Source of the DNA: Arthrobacter sp. SDTb3-6
GTDB lineage: Bacteria > Actinomycetota > Actinomycetes > Actinomycetales > Micrococcaceae
Assembly: GCF_013376095.1 (NCBI RefSeq)
Contig: NZ_JAAMFN010000013.1
Location: forward strand, 1 to 64,000
Length of the DNA: 64,000 bases
Reading direction: 5' to 3'
The notes under the pieces were generated by a model. That model ran no database searches. It was not told the origin of the DNA and saw nothing but the letters and a program-made list of their open reading frames with translations. Position 1 is the stretch's first letter. Every line of letters begins with the position of its first letter. Of this stretch, positions 34,563 to 43,251 are shown in pieces. The position numbers and the translations under genes are program-made.

Positions 34563-35195
34563 ATGATTGGGAACGAACAGTTCAGCGAGGTTTTTGCCGC
34601 GGCACCCCTCATGGCCATCCTTCGCGGAATGGGTGCCGAACGCAGTCTTGCCGTCGCAACCACCGCCTGGGACCTGGGCATCGACGTCGTCGAGCTCCCC
34701 ATCCAGACCCCGGAGGACCTCAGGGCCTTGGAAAGGGTCGCCGCAGCCGGCCGCGAAAGGGGCAAGGTTGTCGGTGCCGGGACCGTCGTCTCCGTCGAGC
34801 ACGTCCGCAGCGCCGCCCAGGCAGGAGCGCAGTTCACCGTCAGCCCGGGCCTGGACCTTGAGGTAGTCCGGGCATCAGCCCAGGCCGGCATGCCTCCCCT
34901 GCCCGGCGTCGCCACGGCCACCGAGGTGCAGTTGGCCCTGGCAACGGGCCTGACCTGGCTCAAGGCATTCCCCGCATCGGTCCTTGGCCCCTCGTGGATC
35001 AAGGCCATGCACGGACCCTTCCCGCAGGCGAAGTTCGTCACCACCGGCGGCATGGATGCAGGCAACGCCGGCGGGTTCCTGCTCGCCGGAGCGCGCGTCG
35101 CCGCCGTCGGCTCCGCCTTGGACGACCCGTCCCAACTGCCCCAACTCGCAGCGTTGCTTGGCAACGACGGCCTGGGCACGACGGGGGCACGGTAG
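34563..35195 (+). CDS. KDPG aldolase (Eda family)
   Basis: A 210-residue class I aldolase. The Schiff-base lysine is in TWLKAFPASVLGPSW (about residue 129), and LMAILRG near residue 17, VGAGTV and VTTGGMDAGNAG are further family segments. It splits 2-keto-3-deoxy-6-phosphogluconate to pyruvate and glyceraldehyde-3-phosphate. AAAGGACCGAAAAGACA precedes the ATG. The stop overlaps the next GTG start by 1 base (TAGTG). Confidence 0.88.
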   Translation: MIGNEQFSEVFAAAPLMAILRGMGAERSLAVATTAWDLGIDVVELPIQTPEDLRALERVAAAGRERGKVVGAGTVVSVEHVRSAAQAGAQFTVSPGLDLEVVRASAQAGMPPLPGVATATEVQLALATGLTWLKAFPASVLGPSWIKAMHGPFPQAKFVTTGGMDAGNAGGFLLAGARVAAVGSALDDPSQLPQLAALLGNDGLGTTGAR

Positions 35196-35677
35196 TGGCC
35201 CCCCGCAGCGAGCTGCTCGCCTTTGTGGACGCCAGACTGGCCTACGAAATCGATGTGGTGGCTGCCGCCCGGGCCCAAGCCCGCGGCAACGCGGTCATCG
35301 TCGACACCCGCAAAGGCCGGTCTTGGGACCACGGACACGTGGCAGGGGCAATGCACCTGCCCGAGGACGCACTCGATTCCCTGCCCGCTGCCCTTCCCCG
35401 CGACCGCACGCTGATCGTCTACGGATGGGGACCGGGCTGCAACGGCGCCACCCACACCGCACGCCGCCTGCTCGCTGCGGGCTTCGAGGTGCGTGAGATG
35501 CTTGGCGGCTACGAATACTGGGTAAGGAACGGATTCCCCGTAATCACGGCCGGTACGGGCCCCCGCCTCGAATCCGACCCGCTCGTTACCGCAGAATCGG
35601 ACCAGGCCGTCCACGCGGCAGCGCCGGCCCCTGTCCCGGGGCACGGCCTCAGGCATGCAGGATGGGCCGGTAAATGA
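35195..35677 (+). CDS. Rhodanese-domain protein
   Basis: A 160-residue single rhodanese domain: VIVDTRKGRSWDHGHVAGAMHLPED at the front and the active-site loop YGWGPGCNGATHTARRL with the persulfide cysteine near residue 75. The GTG start overlaps the aldolase stop by 1 base, so it belongs to the operon. Sulfur transfer has no evident part in amino-sugar-acid breakdown; such small rhodaneses are often stress or thiol-repair proteins. Its last 29 bases overlap the convergent reductase gene. Confidence 0.8.
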   Translation: MAPRSELLAFVDARLAYEIDVVAAARAQARGNAVIVDTRKGRSWDHGHVAGAMHLPEDALDSLPAALPRDRTLIVYGWGPGCNGATHTARRLLAAGFEVREMLGGYEYWVRNGFPVITAGTGPRLESDPLVTAESDQAVHAAAPAPVPGHGLRHAGWAGK

Positions 35678-36227
35678 GCTCTTGGGTACGGCCGTCCAGC
35701 GTGGTGCTCTCGAGCAGTTCGAGATCGAAGTCGGCCGCACCCTGGAAGATCGGGCCCTCCCCGGTCTGTCCCGTGATCACAGGGAAAATCGTGACCTGGA
35801 TGCGGTCCACCAGGCCGGCGGCCATCAGGGCCCTGTTCATCGACAAGCTGCCGTGGGAGCGCAGCGGCACCTCGGACTCCTCCTTGAGCCGGGCAACGAC
35901 GTCGACGGCGTCGCCCCTCACGAGGGTCGCATCCGGCCAGTCGAGCGGTTCCTTCAGCGTCGTCGACACCACGGTTGCCGGCATGCCCACCATCCGGGTG
36001 ACCCAGGGGTCGCGCACTGCCGGGTCGTCGGTGCTCCCGGCCAGCATCTGCACGAGTTGCCGAAAAGTGGTGGCACCAAAGACCATCCGCTGCCCTGGCC
36101 CGTACAGGGCAAGGCGGTGGGCGAGAAGCTCGGGGCCCTGCTTGCCCCAGTAGCCGCTCCAATTGCGGCTGGCGGAGCCGAATCCGTCGAGGCTGGTAAA
36201 GACATCGAAGGTGTAGCTGGCGGTCAT
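35649..36227 (-). CDS. RibD C-terminal/dihydrofolate-reductase-like protein
   Basis: A 192-residue stand-alone RibD_C domain (MTASYTFDVFTSLDGFGS at the start, VFGATTFRQL, VPLRSHGSLSMNRALMAAGLVD, and VTIFPVITGQTGEGP). Such proteins bind NADPH and are usually annotated as dihydrofolate-reductase family; real substrates are unknown. GAGGAGGTTGCC directly before the ATG fixes the start, although the frame is open well upstream through a FUSC remnant. A paralogue is at 42372-42935. Confidence 0.82.
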   Translation of the reverse strand: MTASYTFDVFTSLDGFGSASRNWSGYWGKQGPELLAHRLALYGPGQRMVFGATTFRQLVQMLAGSTDDPAVRDPWVTRMVGMPATVVSTTLKEPLDWPDATLVRGDAVDVVARLKEESEVPLRSHGSLSMNRALMAAGLVDRIQVTIFPVITGQTGEGPIFQGAADFDLELLESTTLDGRTQELIYRPILHA

Positions 36228-36239
36228 GGCAACCTCCTC

Positions 36240-37399
36240 AGGTGCCGTGGACGGACAGTCCACGTTCCACCCATTCATTATGCTCCCCGCACCGGTGCCC
36301 CGACAGCCCCGCGGCCAGTGTGATCGGCGTTCCCCGGTGCGTCCATGGCGCCCAAGGCCCCCGGGGTGATCGCGTCGCGTCGTGACGTTCGGCACGGCAA
36401 CAGCGCGCAGGATTGCTTCGGCACCGCCACCTTGCAGTTTCACGTTGCCGGGGACCATGCTCGACGCCACCAGCCGCGTCCGGGTCCGTTGCGTGCGGGT
36501 GGTGGAGCAGATGACCAAAATTGCCGTCACGGCACCCACCGTGGTTCCCAGGGCCCGGTCCAGGATCAACCCGGATGAGGACTGCCCCGCCACAAATTCC
36601 GTCATCAACAAAGCCACGGGAGTCATGAACACAAGTGCAACGCTGTAATTCCGGATCACATACACCTCACCGAAGAACTGGAGCGCGGCCAGCAGGAACA
36701 CCAGCCCGACCGGCGGCCGGGACACCGGCAACAGCAGGGCGGTGAGGACCAGTCCGCCATAGGTGCGAACAATCCTTATGCACGGCCCGCTCCCGCGACG
36801 CCCACGGCGACAAGATAGCGGCCCGCATGCTTGAGGATCCTGGCCGCCGGGAACCGGGGCGGCTCAACCAGGCCCCGACCGGGATGGCGCCGGCGTGCAT
36901 GGAGCCTGCCCGAAAAACCGACCAGGAGCACCACGACGACACTTCCCACCACTGTCATCGCCGCATCGAGGATGCACCCTGGGTATGGAACTGCTGCGCT
37001 GGCGGTGAAGGCGAACAGGAAGAAGAACGGCCCCGAGGGCCGTAGCCGGAGGTGATCGGCAACGCTCGAGAGGAGGCCCGAAGCTGCAGCGGCTGCCGCG
37101 ACAATCCCCCACGCTGACAGGCCCACGACCAACAAGGCCACGCCGACGGTGACACTGGCAGCCATGAGGGTGCCGGCCGCCGCCTGGTGCCTGAGGCGAA
37201 GCCAGTGCGGCTCCATGCGCCCATAGACGCCCGTCAAGGCCCCGAAGGCCCCGAAGGCCCCATAGACGGTCAGATCCAACCGACCGATGGCCACGACGAA
37301 GAGAAGCGGGGCAATGATCCCTGCCGCCACCCGCAAGGCAGGAACCCTATGCCCGCGACCAGGCGGAACGTGGACGAAATTGCGCACATACACTTCCAT
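36240..37399 (-). pseudogene. FUSC-family membrane protein gene with a frameshift
   Basis: From the ATG at 37399 the first part (MEVYVRNFVHVPPGRG, then hydrophobic spans such as AAGIIAPLLFVVAIG and GIVAAAAAASGLLSSVAD) has the N-terminal domain of FUSC/aromatic-acid-exporter-like proteins and ends at a TAA at 36776. The family sequence continues at once in another frame (IRIVRTYGGLVLTALLL, GLVFLLAALQFFGEVYVIRNYS, VALLMTEFVAG), so a 1-base shift at about 36776-36790 splits the gene. After about residue 330 the second frame loses similarity and runs without a stop into the RibD-like gene. It is divergent from a MarR regulator with a palindromic operator between. A sequencing error cannot be excluded. 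Confidence 0.68.
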
Positions 37400-37427
37400 G
37401 GCCAACGAACCCTTCCAGTCCCCCTGC

Positions 37428-37451
37428 ATTTACTTTACCCGTAAAGTAAAT
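37428..37451. promoter_or_regulatory. Perfect 24-bp palindromic operator
   Basis: ATTTACTTTAC-CC-GTAAAGTAAAT has perfect 11-bp arms and a 2-base centre. It lies between the divergent FUSC and MarR genes, 29 bases from the FUSC start, and is strikingly A+T-rich for this DNA. A MarR dimer site with autoregulation is the expected role. Confidence 0.8.
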
Positions 37452-37504
37452 AGCCGGCCTGGAAAGCCGGCCCCATCGGAACAGGGCGGCGCAAGTAGTC
37501 TGGG

Positions 37505-37960
37505 ATGATGAAGGACTACATGGATCAGCTTCAGGGGCAGTGGATGCGGCTGTACCCCGAGATCGAAACGGCACCCAGCGCGGTGATCGGACGGGTCAGC
37601 CGGCTGGCCCGGATCATCCAAATGCGCAGCGACGTGGTCCTTGCCTCACGCGGAGTCACATGGGCCGAATTTGACATCCTGTCCCTGCTGGCCCGGACCG
37701 GACGACCCATGACGCCTACGGAACGGGCCGCTGACCTGCTGACGTCGGCGCCGGCCAGCACGAAGAGGGTGAAGAAAATGCTCGGGTCCGGCCTGGTCCG
37801 CCGGGAGACAAACCCCAAGGACCGGCGCGGGGCAGTCATTGTGATGACGGAAAAGGGAAAAGCGTCGCTGGCCCCCATACTGGCCTCCGTGCGTGAGTTG
37901 GAAGCCGGGCTTCTCCAGTCCCTGGCGGCCGGGGACGGATGGTCCCCTCGACGCGGGTGA
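37505..37960 (+). CDS. MarR-family regulator
   Basis: A 151-residue winged-helix protein: a dimerisation helix (VIGRVSRLARIIQ), then WAEFDILSLLARTGRPMTPTERAADLL, the recognition helix SAPASTKRVKKMLGSGLV and the wing RRETNPKDRRGAVIVMTEKGKA. The ATG at 37505 lacks a clear ribosome-binding site; the ATG at 37520 (MDQLQG) has GAAGGAC correctly spaced and may be the real start. It is divergent from the frameshifted FUSC exporter gene, and the palindrome between them is the likely operator. With FUSC broken, its only remaining target may be itself. Confidence 0.85.
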   Translation: MMKDYMDQLQGQWMRLYPEIETAPSAVIGRVSRLARIIQMRSDVVLASRGVTWAEFDILSLLARTGRPMTPTERAADLLTSAPASTKRVKKMLGSGLVRRETNPKDRRGAVIVMTEKGKASLAPILASVRELEAGLLQSLAAGDGWSPRRG

Positions 37961-38079
37961 CGGACCGGTCCCGCTCGCCGGCCCGTCCCGGGTTTGACAC
38001 CGCCGTCCTTGTTTCCAAAAAGCGGCGATTGTGCCCCGGCCATTTCCTGAGCAGTTCCCTAATGCCGGTTCAGCTTTTG

Positions 38080-38225
38080 TAGGTCCGTCGCGCATTTTCC
38101 GGAAGCGGTCATCCCTGCAACCAGGATGGCGCCAAGGAGGGGCAGTTCCGGCAGGCCGAAGGCGTCGGAGGAATACAGCAGCCTGGCGAAGGGTGCCAGT
38201 TCAAGGCATTCGACGGTGGTGTCCG
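38080..38225 (-). pseudogene. C-terminal relic of an amidohydrolase
   Basis: On the minus strand the translation TTVECLELAPFARLLYSSDA followed by FGLPELPLLGAIL closely resembles the C-terminal signature of amidohydrolases of the glutamine-synthetase-associated/TIM-barrel type (metal aspartate in the YSSDA segment). No start or earlier part is recognisable and the frame degrades after about 45 residues. It lies in the 317-base space between MarR and TetR, which holds nothing else that I can identify. Confidence 0.55.
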
Positions 38226-38278
38226 TGCTTCGCGATCCTACAGGGTTGAGCGCCAGCCCGACGTCGATTGGGGCTTGG

Positions 38279-38992
38279 TTACCTTGGCAGGTCAGCTTCC
38301 GTTGCTACTTCCCGGACCCGTTCTTCAATGGCATCCAGGAGCAGTTCCATCCCAAAGTCGAACAATATATCGGTGTCCGGGTACAGGGATCCAGCGGCCG
38401 CACTGGAGTCCGGAAACTTGGCAGGATCCAAGGCGGAGTAAATGCGCCGCTGTTCATCACGGAGGCTGGGCGTGGTCATCCACGGTGAAAGCGCCGCCAC
38501 CAACCCGTACCCGACCGTGTGGTTATAGATGGCCTGATGAAACAATCCGATGTCCGTGGAAGGAACTCCCGCACGCCGCAACTCGTGAACAGTCCATTCC
38601 GTCAAGGAGAAGAGCCGTGGCTGGTCATCGGCCTGGCCTGCCATTGCCTCGGCCAGCCCAACGTGGCGCCTATAGATGTCGAACCATGCCCGCATCAGGG
38701 TCGTCAGGTTTTCACGCCAGGGCCGGCCAGGATCCGGTTCCGGGACATCTGCAAAGAGGAGATCGATCAGCGCCGAGAGAAGGTCTTTCTTATTCTTGAA
38801 ATGGCGGTACATGGCAGTCGAATCGACACCGAGCTCCTTCCCGAGACGGCGGAGCGTCAGGGCACTCAAACCCTCCTGATCGCACAGTTCCCGCGATGCC
38901 TCAAGTATCATGTCGCGGTCCAGCCGCGCGTGGTGGGCCGGCGTTGCCCCAGGAACCGGACCGCCGTCGTCGAGCCGAGATTGATCCATCAC
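38279..38992 (-). CDS. TetR-family regulator
   Basis: A 237-residue protein with an N-terminal TetR helix-turn-helix (about residues 24-75: DMILEASRELCDQEGLSALTLRRLGKELGVDSTAMYRHFKNKKDLLSAL) and an all-helical TetR C-terminal ligand domain of the TetR_C type. It is divergent from the APC permease gene at 39120 and probably represses it and the serine hydrolase. The ligand is unknown. Confidence 0.85.
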   Translation of the reverse strand: MMDQSRLDDGGPVPGATPAHHARLDRDMILEASRELCDQEGLSALTLRRLGKELGVDSTAMYRHFKNKKDLLSALIDLLFADVPEPDPGRPWRENLTTLMRAWFDIYRRHVGLAEAMAGQADDQPRLFSLTEWTVHELRRAGVPSTDIGLFHQAIYNHTVGYGLVAALSPWMTTPSLRDEQRRIYSALDPAKFPDSSAAAGSLYPDTDILFDFGMELLLDAIEERVREVATEADLPR

Positions 38993-39119
38993 GTCATCGT
39001 CTCATAACAAACAATTCAAAAAAACTCAGTCATCACTGTTGACATCACCGTGGACAATGACGTTTGCTTGCCTAAGCGATTGTCAAAATCCCAACTTCGG
39101 CCCGCACGTGGAGGACGCG

Positions 39120-40574
39120 ATGAATGTCAAAAACATCGGTGTGACTGTGCAACGTCGCGCCTACAAGCAGGAGCTTCACCGCTCGCTTGGCCTGTGGGAA
39201 AACATTTCGCTGGTCGTCTCTGCCGTAACACCCGCGACGGGCGCCTTCATTATCGCCCCGGTCTTGTTCACGCTGACCGGAACCGGGGCGCCGCTAACTT
39301 TTGTTATCGCGGCCGTCATGGGACTGGCGTTGGCCTTCTGTTGGGCAGAGTTGGGATGCGCGTATCCCATTGCGGGCGGCGACTATACCTTCGTCGCCCG
39401 CATCCTTGGCCGTCCCGCCGGGTTCGTCTCGCTCATTTTGAGCGGTCCCATCCAAGCCGTCTTGATTCCGGCCGTCGTCGCCCTCGGCATCGGGCAGTAC
39501 GTCGGGGTCATCGTCAACGTCAATACCAATATTTTGGCTGCCGTCATCATCCTGCTCGGTGCGGCCGTCGCGATTTTGGGTGTGCGGCTCAGCGCGATCG
39601 CCGTCGGCGTCCTCCTCGCCATAGAACTTCTGTCAGTCGTCTTTGTGGGTGCGCTGGGCCTGTTTCACATCCAGCGTCCCATCGGAACGCTCTTTCATCC
39701 GTTGATCACCAATGCCAATGGCACCACGCAATCATTGACCATTGGCGCACTCGTTGCCGGCATCGCCGTTGCGAGCTTTGCCTACAACGGATTCCAGGGG
39801 GCGCTCCTGTACTCGGAGGAAACAACGGGGAGCCGCCGCAATGTAGCCCGATCGGTCTTTATAGCCTTGGGAGTCGCGGTAGCGTGCGAGGTACTGCCGG
39901 TCGCCATGGCAATCCTTGCCTCGCCGTCACTGGCTGACCTTTCGGCCAGCCCTAATCCGTGGCAGTATTTTCTGACGTCAATGGGTGGAGACACCTTTAA
40001 TACGATCATCAGCCTCGGCATTGCCGTTGCCGTGCTCAATGCCGTGGTGGCACTCATGCCGTTCTTCGCACGGATTCTCTACAGTTCCGGCCGGGACATG
40101 GCCTGGCCTGCGCCCCTGAGCAAGGCCCTCGCGTCAGTTCATCCACAATGGGGCACGCCCTGGATTTCAACGATCGTCGTCGGCGTCGCCGGTGCAATTC
40201 TCGTACTGTTCACGGACGTTGCCACATTGAGCACATGCGTCGGCGCCGTACTCTGCGTGGAATTTATCCTTGTCGCGGCATCCGCGATCGTGAGCCGGCT
40301 GAGGGACAAAACGACGGACCGGCCGTACCGGATGCCTCTTTGGCCCGCAGCGCCGGTCCTGGCGATCGTCATGTCAGTTGTGGTTCTGACACAGCAGACT
40401 TCAAGTGACCTTTTCATTGCGGGTGCCATCGTCGCGGCATCCCTGGCCTACTATCTCATCTACCTCCGTCCCCGGCGTCACACCCACATGCTGATGCTGG
40501 ATCCCGTCCGCCCCACCACTCCGCCTGGTCCCCAGCATAAGGAGGCCGGCGAGAATGCCAAAGAGCCACTTTGA
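39120..40574 (+). CDS. APC-superfamily amino-acid permease
   Basis: A 484-residue membrane protein with about twelve spans. The N-terminal LGLWENISLVVSAVTPATGAF and the second span WAELGCAYPIAGGDYTFVARILG are typical of APC amino-acid/amine permeases. GTGGAGGAC precedes the ATG at 39120; an earlier in-frame ATG lacks a ribosome site. The stop lies 20 bases inside the next gene, which encodes a secreted-type serine hydrolase fold, so import of a product released by that hydrolase is possible. The exact substrate is not deducible. Confidence 0.83.
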   Translation: MNVKNIGVTVQRRAYKQELHRSLGLWENISLVVSAVTPATGAFIIAPVLFTLTGTGAPLTFVIAAVMGLALAFCWAELGCAYPIAGGDYTFVARILGRPAGFVSLILSGPIQAVLIPAVVALGIGQYVGVIVNVNTNILAAVIILLGAAVAILGVRLSAIAVGVLLAIELLSVVFVGALGLFHIQRPIGTLFHPLITNANGTTQSLTIGALVAGIAVASFAYNGFQGALLYSEETTGSRRNVARSVFIALGVAVACEVLPVAMAILASPSLADLSASPNPWQYFLTSMGGDTFNTIISLGIAVAVLNAVVALMPFFARILYSSGRDMAWPAPLSKALASVHPQWGTPWISTIVVGVAGAILVLFTDVATLSTCVGAVLCVEFILVAASAIVSRLRDKTTDRPYRMPLWPAAPVLAIVMSVVVLTQQTSSDLFIAGAIVAASLAYYLIYLRPRRHTHMLMLDPVRPTTPPGPQHKEAGENAKEPL

Positions 40575-42081
40575 AACAGCCCCCGACAGTGAAACCCGGA
40601 GGACGTACTGGAATATCGACGATAGTTTCAGGCACACAGCGAACGAAATCGCCGGAAACACCACGGGAACTCCCGCACTGGCGTGGGCCGTGGTCAGCCA
40701 GGGGGCCATGGTCCATGTCTGCTCAACCGGAGAAACCGCGCTCGGCAATGGACATCGACCGGACGTGAATACGGTTTTTCGAATCGCATCGCTGTCAAAG
40801 AGCTTTGCCGCCGCAACGACGTTGCTCCTGGAGCGCCACGGGCTCGTGGACCTTGAAGCGCCAGTTGCCAACTACCTTCCGGGGCTCGTGGACGCGGGAC
40901 CGTCCGGAAGGTTGCCCACCCTTAACGACGTCCTGTCCATGTCCGGAGGTTTTCCGTCCGATGATGCCTGGGCCGACCGCCAAGAGACGATGACGTCCGA
41001 AGCCTTTGACCGCTTGTTGGCGGGAGGCACAGTAAGGACCACCCGTCCGCGGCAAACCTTCCAATATTCAAATTTGGGGTACGCGATGATTGGGCGCATC
41101 GTCGAGACCGTGACGGGACAGCCCTACCCGGAAGTGGTGGGGAAGCTGCTTTTTGGCCCGTTGGGACTTCAGTCAACAACTTTTGACCACCGCACCGTTC
41201 CCCACGACAGATTCGCCCACGGCTACCGGCTCACTGAACACGGCTGGAAACTACAAAAACCGACCGCCCCAGGCGCCTTTTCGGCCATTGGCGGCGTCCT
41301 CAGCAGTCTCTCCGACATGGGCAAGTGGGTCAGCACCCTGGCCGCGTCGACGCTGACGGATGACGGGCCCCTGCCCTCGACGCTCCGGCGTCGAATGCAA
41401 CAACCCATCACGCCAGTTCCGTTCACCGTTGACCCTGCAACAGGTCTCCCCTCTTCAAGGGATTTCCCGTGGGGAATCTCCAGTTACGGACTCGGCATCT
41501 TCATCGAACAGGACCCGGACTTTGGGCTGATCAGCCATCACGTCGGTGGCTACCCCGGATATGGGGCCCACATGTGCTGGCACCAGTCATCCGGAACCGG
41601 AGTCATCGCATTGGGCGGCAGCACCTACGCCCCCGTAAGCGCCCCGGCCGGCCTCGCCCTCAAATCCCTTCTAAAACGGCCATTGGACACATCCCTCGAG
41701 ATCCACAATTTGGACAGGATCGTCGCCGGCGTCAGATCGTTCATGCTCCACGGCGAAGTCACCGCCGGGGTCTTCTCTCCCTGTGTCGCCCTCGACAGGT
41801 CGTGGCAGGAGCGACGGGATGAACTGGCCTACCTGAAAACACACGTGGGCCCGTTGGCTCCGGATGGCTGCCAGGTCTCCATCATCGACAACTCCCGCCT
41901 GAAAGTCCGCTTTCACGGGCCTGGCGGGGTCCTGGCGGCGGGAGTTCTACTCACCCCGGTTCATCCACGTCGGGTCCAGGTCCTTGCGTTGGAGGACCAT
42001 CCGGCCAGGGGCCGCCCGCCTGATCCGCTAAGCCGTGGACGGCCCACGCGAGCGGCACACGTCTCAAACAACAAACCTTAG
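40555..42081 (+). CDS. Serine hydrolase of the beta-lactamase/DD-peptidase fold
   Basis: A 508-residue serine hydrolase with the three class C/DD-peptidase motifs: SLSK (nucleophile Ser79, Lys82), YSNLGY near residue 165 and HHVGGY near residue 325. No signal peptide is visible at the N terminus, so it is probably cytoplasmic. The C-terminal 120 residues form an additional domain (after the third motif) as in esterase EstB or D-aminopeptidase-like proteins. It overlaps the permease gene by 20 bases and is followed by a strong terminator. Likely activities are D-amino-acid amidase/peptidase or esterase. Confidence 0.8.
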   Translation: MPKSHFETAPDSETRRTYWNIDDSFRHTANEIAGNTTGTPALAWAVVSQGAMVHVCSTGETALGNGHRPDVNTVFRIASLSKSFAAATTLLLERHGLVDLEAPVANYLPGLVDAGPSGRLPTLNDVLSMSGGFPSDDAWADRQETMTSEAFDRLLAGGTVRTTRPRQTFQYSNLGYAMIGRIVETVTGQPYPEVVGKLLFGPLGLQSTTFDHRTVPHDRFAHGYRLTEHGWKLQKPTAPGAFSAIGGVLSSLSDMGKWVSTLAASTLTDDGPLPSTLRRRMQQPITPVPFTVDPATGLPSSRDFPWGISSYGLGIFIEQDPDFGLISHHVGGYPGYGAHMCWHQSSGTGVIALGGSTYAPVSAPAGLALKSLLKRPLDTSLEIHNLDRIVAGVRSFMLHGEVTAGVFSPCVALDRSWQERRDELAYLKTHVGPLAPDGCQVSIIDNSRLKVRFHGPGGVLAAGVLLTPVHPRRVQVLALEDHPARGRPPDPLSRGRPTRAAHVSNNKP

Positions 42082-42096
42082 CGACCTCCAATCCTG

Positions 42097-42136
42097 CCTG
42101 GAGACGAAGGACCATTGGGGGTCCTTCGTCTCCAGG
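42097..42136 (+). terminator. Strong terminator of the permease-hydrolase operon
   Basis: CCTGGAGACGAAGGACC (42097-42113) pairs perfectly with GGTCCTTCGTCTCCAGG (42120-42136) across the 6-base loop ATTGGG, 15 bases after the hydrolase stop, and is followed by GCTTTGT. Confidence 0.85.
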
Positions 42137-42266
42137 GCTTTGTCCCGACTGGTTACTTGCCGGATATCCTGAATGGGCAGTCGGCGCAGCTGGCTGCGCG
42201 TCCCGTCCAAGGCATCGCGCGTGCACCACCTGCGCAGTTGTAGATGGCGGTGTACTATCAACTCAG

Positions 42267-42307
42267 AAGCCCTACCGGATCGTCCCCCAATAGATCCGGT
42301 AGGGCTT
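42267..42307 (+). terminator. Second terminator hairpin
   Basis: AAGCCCTACCGGATC (42267-42281) pairs perfectly with GATCCGGTAGGGCTT (42293-42307), loop of 11 bases, with TTGTT following on the plus strand. It lies 65 bases from the end of the convergent RibD-like gene. The 130 bases between it and the preceding terminator carry no ORF and could be the body of a short RNA. Confidence 0.75.
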
Positions 42308-42371
42308 TGTTACAGCCCGATACCGTCAGTGGACCCTGGGGCTGACAGGGGCCAAGTACGGCGGGTGGAAC

Positions 42372-42935
42372 TCAGCGCCTGGTTTCATACCTGGTCAGCA
42401 CCACACCGCCGGAAAAGGTCCGGGTTTCCACCAGGTGCAGGTTGACCCAGTTGTCCAGGGCCGTAAAAAAGGGCGTGCCGCCTCCCACCAGGACCGGTGC
42501 GGTGGCCAGCACGTACTCGTCGATCAGCCCGGCCCGCATGGCCGCCGCTGCCAGGGTTGCACCGCCGATGTCCATGGGGACTCCGTCCCCGGCCTTGAGC
42601 CGCGTGATCTCCGCGACCGCGTCGCCGGTGACCAGGCGGGTGTTCCAATCAACCGCCCTGGCAGTCGACGAGAACACGACCTTCGGCATGTCCCGCCAAC
42701 GGCGGGCAAAAACGATCTCCGCCGCCGTGGCCCCCGGCTGCTGGTCCGCCGTCGGCCAGTGGGAGCCCATCGCCTCCCACAGCCTTCGCCCGTACAGCGC
42801 CAGGCCCGTCGCGCCGACCCGGTCGGACCACCACTGGAACAGCTCTTCGCTCGGCACACTCCAGCCAAGGCCGCCGCCGGGTGCATCGATGTAGCCGTCC
42901 AGGCTCACGTTCATGCCAAAGCAAAGTTTCCGCAT
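42372..42935 (-). CDS. RibD C-terminal/dihydrofolate-reductase-like protein
   Basis: A 187-residue stand-alone RibD_C domain (MRKLCFGMNVSLDGYIDAPGGG; LALYGRRLWEAMGSHW; VPMDIGGATLAAAAMRAGLIDEYV; APVLVGGGTPFF). It is paralogous to the protein at 35649-36227, and the two share the SLDG start and the GxxL...AGLxD block. NADPH-dependent reductase activity is assumed from the fold. The 316 bases upstream to the aminotransferase gene hold no gene or hairpin that I can support. Confidence 0.83.
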   Translation of the reverse strand: MRKLCFGMNVSLDGYIDAPGGGLGWSVPSEELFQWWSDRVGATGLALYGRRLWEAMGSHWPTADQQPGATAAEIVFARRWRDMPKVVFSSTARAVDWNTRLVTGDAVAEITRLKAGDGVPMDIGGATLAAAAMRAGLIDEYVLATAPVLVGGGTPFFTALDNWVNLHLVETRTFSGGVVLTRYETRR

Positions 42936-43251
42936 GGCCCCATCATCGCGCGGGCCGGCACGGGCGTACAGACCCGCACGATGCGGAAGAACCACCGGCC
43001 TGCACACGCTGAAGGCCGCTGAAGCAGCGCCGGCACGCTGCAGCGGTGCAGCGGTGCAGCGACTCGACGTGAACGGTTCCCCAGCGATCGGGCGGCTTCG
43101 GCAAAGGCACTGACGACGCCGTCCCAGGCCGCAGCCGGTCGAAGCAGCCGCTGATCGGGTCCGATCCGGGGAATCCGAGGTGCGGTCAGTGACCGCCATC
43201 CCCGGCCCTGTTGTGACGCCCCGAGGCCACCTTGGTACCCGCCGTGGCCGG

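Noticed and set aside
35649-36731. A fused membrane-protein/RibD-reductase gene
   Set aside because: The frame is continuous, but the RibD part has its own strong ribosome-binding site at 36227 and the upstream membrane part is a frameshifted FUSC tail, so fusion is an accident of decay.
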